Shown in pieces: positions 63,919 to 64,000 of a stretch of DNA of 64,000 nucleotides; the stretch's first letter is position 1; every line of letters begins with the position of its first letter. Under the pieces are notes generated by a model. It saw nothing but the letters and a program-made list of their open reading frames with translations. It did no database searches and was not told the DNA's origin. The position numbers were made by a program, and so were the translations under genes. Location: positions 142,519 to 206,518 of the forward strand of contig NOWV01000135.1 of NCBI GenBank assembly GCA_003344405.1. Direction: 5' to 3'. The DNA is from Trichoplax sp. H2 (taxonomy: Eukaryota; Placozoa; Uniplacotomia; Trichoplacea).

Positions 63919-64000
63919 CTACAGTATACTGTATAGTTGTACGCATACATACTACTCGTCTAGATCATGCTATGGAGATCAGATTGAAGCAGTGTAACTA

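Overview
The window reads as nuclear DNA of an early-branching animal, most likely a placozoan (Trichoplax/Hoilungia type). The reasons are strong AT richness, many short GT-AG introns, and animal-only gene families (a SOCS protein, TMC channels, a conventional protein kinase C) whose products are close to human length. The species call is inference. Most coding sequence lies in exons of 17-350 bp, so I assembled six genes by joining exons whose reading phases fit and whose products match known families.

Layout, left to right. (1) 763-5179 (+) and 10259-16852 (+): two tandem TMC genes sharing every intron position where they can be compared. The first lacks its 5' exons here. The spacer between them holds diverged tandem repeats and a 20-N gap flanked by a probable assembly duplication. 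(2) 18761-30332 (-): a complete conventional PKC, 16 exons, 672 residues. (3) 31866-36127 (+): complete CFAP52/WDR16, 17 exons, 622 residues, divergent from PKC across a 1.5 kb spacer with GTACTGTAC-type palindrome clusters and a consensus CRE. (4) 37281-38403 (-): ATG12, four small exons, 109 residues ending in the conjugating Trp-Gly, convergent with CFAP52. Directly upstream is another palindrome cluster with a long hairpin. (5) 38.4-45.6 kb: mostly noncoding, repeat-rich, with a local tandem duplication and a weak candidate exon chain. (6) 45654-46235 (+): intronless SOCS2/CISH-like gene. (7) 46.2-56.5 kb: gene-poor, with diverged tandem repeats and two apparent coding relics. (8) 56560-63728 (-): CLEC16A/gop-1 homologue, 22 exons including a 17-nt microexon, with an uncertain 5' end. 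A possible terminal exon of another gene lies at 63818-63918.

The genes do not form one pathway. PKC and SOCS are signalling proteins, ATG12 and CLEC16A act in autophagy and endolysosomal traffic, CFAP52 is a motile-cilium protein, and TMCs are membrane channels. Their grouping is notable because human homologues of five of the families sit on chromosomes 16p and/or 17: TMC5/7, PRKCB, CLEC16A and SOCS1 on 16p; TMC6/8, PRKCA, SOCS3 and CFAP52 on 17. The window may therefore preserve a piece of ancestral animal linkage.
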